Below are positions 58,936 to 64,000 of a stretch of DNA of 64,000 nucleotides, piece by piece. The stretch lies in contig JABMCL010002848.1 of assembly GCA_018857735.1 (NCBI GenBank), positions 216,001 to 280,000 on the forward strand. The letters run 5' to 3'. The DNA is from Alviniconcha marisindica (taxonomy: Eukaryota > Mollusca > Gastropoda > Provannidae). Below the pieces are notes generated by a model. The model ran no database searches. It was not told the origin of the DNA and was given only the letters and a program-made list of their open reading frames with translations. Within the stretch, counting starts at the first letter, position 1. The number at the start of each line of letters is the position of its first letter. The position numbers were made by a program, and so were the translations under genes.

Positions 58936-59487
58936 CTGATTTAGACAAACTAAAGATACAGTGAATTATTGTGTGCTCATCAACAAACTTTTAGAGTTTA
59001 TGGGCGACGAGCTCATACAGTTGGAAAAAGACACAAATGTACGGCAATTGTTTGTTTGTTGTTTTGTTTTTTAACATGGGGGATACGAAGTGTGCGTGTG
59101 ACTGTAGAAGACGAAGCTGCCTGGAAGGGATGTACACACCGAGGAGGTCAGAGAGATAGGCAAGAGAGGTGTCTGAGAAGTTGTGACAGACAGTTGACTG
59201 TAGTCTATTCTGGCTTGGGCCGGTAACCAGTGAAGAGCTTGAAGAAGGGGTTGCATATGATCACTTTGCGTGCTTTGAAAACCAGTTTCCAATTAAAAGA
59301 AAAAGGAAAATTGTCCAAAACTGATTTATATTTAGGCAGGGTGAACAGTAAAATAACAAGTCAAAAATATAAATAGACAACAAGAACGGCATATCAATAG
59401 AAATACTTTCAAAATGACAGCGAACAAATAAGATGCATAGGTTACATACCATTGCATAAATGATGATGACAATACATGACCAGAGAG

Positions 59488-59506
59488 AGAGAAAGAGAGA
59501 GAGAGG

Positions 59507-59598
<92 letters not shown>

Positions 59599-59698
59599 CA
59601 GAGACAGAGACGACACCACAGAGAACAGAAAGAGACAAGACGAGTGACAGAGAGACAGATACAGAGAGAGACAGAGACAGAGAGAGAAGAGAGAGAAC

Positions 59699-59737
<39 letters not shown>

Positions 59738-59865
59738 TGAGAGAGAGAGAGAGAGAGGGGAGACAGAGGGAGACAGAGAGACAGAGAGACAGAGACAGAG
59801 ACTGACACACAGAGAGATACAGAAAGAGACAAAGACAGAGGCAGAGAGACAGTACAGAGAGAGAC

Positions 59866-59940
<75 letters not shown>
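59488..59940. repeat. (GA)n/(GACA)n microsatellite
   Basis: About 450 bases of GA and ACAGAG repeats; the plus strand is purine-rich. Confidence 0.95.
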
Positions 59941-59944
<4 letters not shown>

Positions 59945-60124
59945 GTGCCATTCTTTGACCTGACTGGTGAGAATCACGTCTGCTGATGTCGGTCCGACGG
60001 ATTTAATTATCACCCGAGAGCAGCTAGCTGCAGCTGTCACAAATGCCGCCCCGTGCCACTTATCAAAGCTCTGTAATTATTGTCGACTTTCTCTCACACA
60101 CAAGAAGACAACGCTGCCTCACTC

Positions 60125-60290
60125 CAGGTGGTCAGTGGTAGTTAGTCCCTAAGGCCAGAACGACAGGCCCACACTTTCCCGTGTACCTGTAGATAGTCTC
60201 TAAGGCCAGAACGACAGGCCCACACTTTCCCGTTTACCTGTAATTAGTCTCTAAGGCCAGAATGACATGCCACACTTTCCCGTTTACTTG
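60125..60290. repeat. Three copies of a unit of about 55 bp
   Basis: agtctctaaggccagaacga caggcccacactttcccgtt tacctgta, three times. Confidence 0.9.
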
Positions 60291-61013
60291 TCTTACTTCT
60301 GCTCCAGTTAATGGATCTCGGTCTCGTAACTAAAACACAGCTTTCCGGGACCGATTGTGTAAGGAGCTGAATCAGGCCCGCTGTGTTAAAATGAGGAGAG
60401 TAGTGCTTTGCCCACAGAGGTCAGCAATCGCTGTAAAACTGCTTGGCCTGATCAGGCCCTGGTTGGAAGCTGTCACCTAATCGCATTGGTAGGGTTCTTA
60501 AAGCTTTTCACCCACCGTGTTTCTCTGCTGGATCAATAGGGATTATGCAAGACTTATTCTGCTCTTTATTGTGCATGAGCCACCTCGAAGCGCACTGAAT
60601 TATTCATCGTGGTCTTTTCCATACCGTGTGGTAAATATCCTTTATACGTGTGGTGTTGTTGTGTCGCTCACATCGCTGGTAACCGATCGAGTACAAGAGA
60701 CGGGACCGAATTGATAAACACGTGTCCCCTCACAAAGAGAATGTCGTTCTTCAGTTCCAAATTTAAAAGACAGCAAACAGCAGCAACAAAATTCTATATA
60801 ACAAAAATCTCTCCCCCCCCCCCTCCCCTCCCCCCCTCCACACACCTCTTTTTTCTTCTTCTTTTTTTCAGGCGAAAAGCAAGACTATCATGGAGCAGCA
60901 GAGTGCGCACCACAATTCGTCTTCAGTTACAGGTGTGATTGTCGGTCAGGAAAAACTAAACCCAGTCAGAAACAAACTAAAGCAAACCAAGCATGCGAAT
61001 ACAGCAAAGAAAC

Positions 61014-61017
<4 letters not shown>
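60291..61017. other. No gene seen
   Basis: Only a C run (60813-60835) and short pyrimidine tracts stand out. Confidence 0.4.

Positions 61018-61101
<84 letters not shown>
61018..61101. repeat. (GA)n microsatellite
   Basis: About 84 bases of GA. Confidence 0.95.
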
Positions 61102-61104
<3 letters not shown>

Positions 61105-61836
61105 AACAACATGTCCAAGTATATAGGAATCCAGCCCACCGGGAAGGCCTTGATAAAGCCCTCATGGGCGAACATTTGGATTAAAAGTTTCTATAGAACC
61201 AGGACATGCTGGGACTGTTGTTATACAGTCTCTACATCGTCGTTTGTCAGTGACACCATACTCAGTCCTTCCCGCACGGTGCGGTGCCCAGGAGCCACAG
61301 AGAGCCACAGAGAGCCTTGGTTTGGTGTCTACATACATATACAGATAGGTCGATAGATTAAAGAAAATAAACAGCAACATGCAAAGCTGGGCTTGACAAT
61401 GAAAACGCAGATGTGATTCAGTATAAATCAGTTCTCAGACACGACCCGATACGGTCATAGTCAATATATCACAAGAAGAAGGAAGCCATTGCAAACAGCT
61501 CAGTGACGCTGCGAGAAAAGCAAACTAAGCGGACACACTCTCAATCAGTCAATTTTCACGGGTTAAGACTGGCTGAGACCTTTAAACACTCAATGGTGGC
61601 AGGACGCATAGACCAAACACTTGGTGAATTTATCAAACACAGAAATGTCAAAAGAAGTTTGTATCTTTTGCGAGCTATCGGCGGTAACCTTTCATGCCTT
61701 CGGAGTGCTGTTTCTCTAAACTCCATCGTTTTAAGAACCGGGGCTCCACAGTTTGAGGCAAAACAACACGTGAGAAAGACCCCCAGAGACACAGGGGGTG
61801 GGGTACTGAGAGACACAGAGTCAAACACACAGAACC

Positions 61837-62327
<491 letters not shown>

Positions 62328-62574
62328 ATAAATTCCGACAAAATCACCAACAGTTCCAAGGCACAAGTCCTTGACAACACTAGATTGTTTCAGCTGTTAC
62401 GTCAGGCACGCTCCTGTGTCGCCATATAAATTACAAGTGTCTGAGGGTTAAAGTAGAAAAAATGCTTCACGTCCTCAAGTGCTTCTGTACCGTGATTAAA
62501 CCACAGGAACGGGATACAATTCATGTCGCGCAAGGGCCCAGACAAATAGCAGAAGAAAGGAACCGAGTCGCACA

Positions 62575-62910
62575 GTGAGCCGGTTTGGCCTAGCGGTAAG
62601 GCGTTAGGCTGGTATGCGGAAGGACCTCGGTTCGATACCGCTTCGGCTCTCCTTTCTCTTCAAAAAGGTTGTGGTTTGTGGACACTGTCTTGTGACTTTG
62701 TCCATCACTTCCTACTGAAACATTAAAATGGCTCTCATCGCTGCCCATCTTAATGCAGAAGTCATTCTGGTGGTGACAGTGTAGCGATAGGTATATAATC
62801 TCCCTCTCCCCCACCTCCATACCCCATCCCCCTCCCCCCCCCCCCTTCTCCCCGTCCCTAATAAGCCTTATGGTTTCTGTGGACGTTAAGCACCATGTTT
62901 ACTTACTTAC
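62575..62910 (+). mobile_element. tRNA-derived SINE (family B), full length
   Basis: Head gtgagccggtttggcctagc ggtaaggcgttaggctgg, B box ggttcgatacc (62630-62640). Body gttgtggtttgtggacactg tcttgtgactttgtccatca, cattaaaatggctctcatcg. A C run (62825-62845) follows, then the tail taataagccttatggtttct gtggacgttaagcaccatgt ttacttacttac. It is the reference for this family in the window. Confidence 0.85.
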
Positions 62911-62940
62911 CGAGTTGCATGCATGTCCGTGTCCACATGA

Positions 62941-63070
62941 TACTCGAACTCGAACTCGAACTCGAAAACTTTATTTTACAAGGACTGTAGTTTAGGTTCA
63001 GTCATTACCTGTCTAACAACTAGTCGTTTCTAAGCTACTGATGAGTAAATATAAAATTACAGGTATCACT
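62941..63070 (-). repeat. LINE-type 3' tail, minus orientation
   Basis: tactcgaactcgaactcgaa .. aactttattttacaaggact gtagtttaggttcagtc, continuing with ctactgatgagtaaatataa aattacagg as at 33784-33900. Confidence 0.8.
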
Positions 63071-63415
63071 GAGACTGCTTACCGTCCCTGCATGGCCGGT
63101 CAGGTCAGAACAATCGGAGCTCGTTCATGTGGACAGTGAGATGCGTACAGACCGGTTCCTTCTTTCTCCTCTATTCTTTATTCATAATAGATTTGCACCA
63201 CCGTACACGGAATGTACGTCCCCCGTTCCTGTGGAGTATGGTGTACCGGTTGGCCTAAAAGGGGTAGTATAATCACTAAGATCCCGACGTAGAAGCAAGA
63301 AAGAATAAGCAAAACTTAAAAGTAAACGGAATCAAACAGAAGCTAACAGACTACACCCCCCACCCGCACCCCCACCCCCCAACGCCGGTGAAAGAAATGA
63401 AAAAGAGATCGAAGG
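63071..63415. other. No gene seen
   Basis: Unremarkable sequence between a LINE tail and a microsatellite, with a C-rich patch at 63354-63380. Confidence 0.4.
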
Positions 63416-63514
<99 letters not shown>

Positions 63515-63690
63515 CAGAGACAGAGAGTCAGAGACAGAGAGAGACAGAGAGAGATAGACAGTGACAGAGAGACAAACACAGAGACAGAGACAGACAGAGA
63601 GACAGAGGCAGACAGAGACAGAGACAGACAGAGACAAAGAGACAGAGAGAGACAGAGAGAGACAGACAGACAGACAGAGAAAGACAGACA
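63416..63690. repeat. (GT)n-(GA)n-(CAGA)n microsatellite
   Basis: A GT block of about 83 bases is followed by about 190 bases of GA/CAGA. Confidence 0.95.
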
Positions 63691-64000
63691 GTCTAACGAC
63701 AAAACGGCGCGACTGAACAGAGATTGTGGGGAAGGACTGTTTGGAGAGACGAAATCAGAAGAGAACAAGAGCACGCAACACCTACATGGCCCCGCCCCGG
63801 CGAAACCATTGCACTTTCATAATTAACCGACAACGGTTAGCAGGAAATCACTAACGATCAGTTCACCCAACAAAACTGGACTCAAAAGACTTGCGCATAC
63901 AACTTGTTGTTGTACAACTAACTGCCTACACACCGGCAACGCCTGCTAGCTAGTCGGGGAAAACGCCAACAACACCACCCGCCTTCACAGGGCAGGAAGG

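Overview
This window looks like animal nuclear DNA, most likely from a marine mollusc or a related lophotrochozoan. The evidence is short conserved exons separated by GT-AG introns, two recognisable metazoan housekeeping genes, many tRNA-derived SINEs, LINE 3' ends and a Ty3/Gypsy element, and a very heavy load of microsatellites and minisatellites. The mollusc assignment is an inference from the repeat style, not from a diagnostic gene.

Three protein-coding loci can be supported. (1) The 5' part of an ATP7-type copper-transporting P-type ATPase runs on the minus strand (exons 26773-26804, 22841-22957, 5253-6630 and 351-566; the gene continues past the left edge). The visible part encodes the start codon, one degenerate metal-binding (HMA) domain without cysteines, five complete CxxC HMA domains and the start of a seventh. 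The pump core is outside the window. (2) A nearly complete ALG11 gene (GDP-Man:dolichol-PP-GlcNAc2Man3 alpha-1,2-mannosyltransferase) runs on the plus strand in six exons, 44773-49240. A tiny ATG-bearing exon upstream is missing or uncertain; 39251-39295 is a candidate. (3) The last coding exon of an unrecognised helical, charged protein lies on the minus strand at 57629-58346.

ATP7 and ALG11 stand head to head, as human ATP7B and ALG11 do at 13q14.3, so this may be an old microsyntenic pair. They work in unrelated pathways (copper export through the secretory pathway; N-glycan precursor assembly on the ER), and nothing in the sequence shows joint regulation.

Layout: 1-26.8 kb, ATP7 5' half, whose introns hold microsatellites, six or more minisatellite arrays, a tandem array made from a SINE tail, a LINE 3' end and two transposon-like inverted-repeat elements. 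26.8-39.2 kb, intergenic: a 43-bp-type minisatellite split by a 1.2-kb DNA-transposon-like insertion, a G-rich array at 32.1-33.2 kb, and SINE fragments. 37.6-44.7 kb, nested mobile DNA: SINEs, a foldback element, and an internally deleted Gypsy element inserted into a SINE. 44.8-49.2 kb, ALG11. 49.2-57.6 kb, intergenic: a SINE carrying a nested 48-bp tail insertion, a LINE fragment, and diverged tandem repeats. 57.6-58.3 kb, the unknown gene. 58.3-64 kb, mostly microsatellites, with one full SINE and one LINE tail.

The most interesting points are the conserved-looking ATP7-ALG11 pair, the cysteine-free first HMA domain, the datable nested insertions with target duplications, the evidence that a short SINE tail moves by itself and has seeded a minisatellite, and the duplicated exon end inside ALG11 at its catalytic motif.
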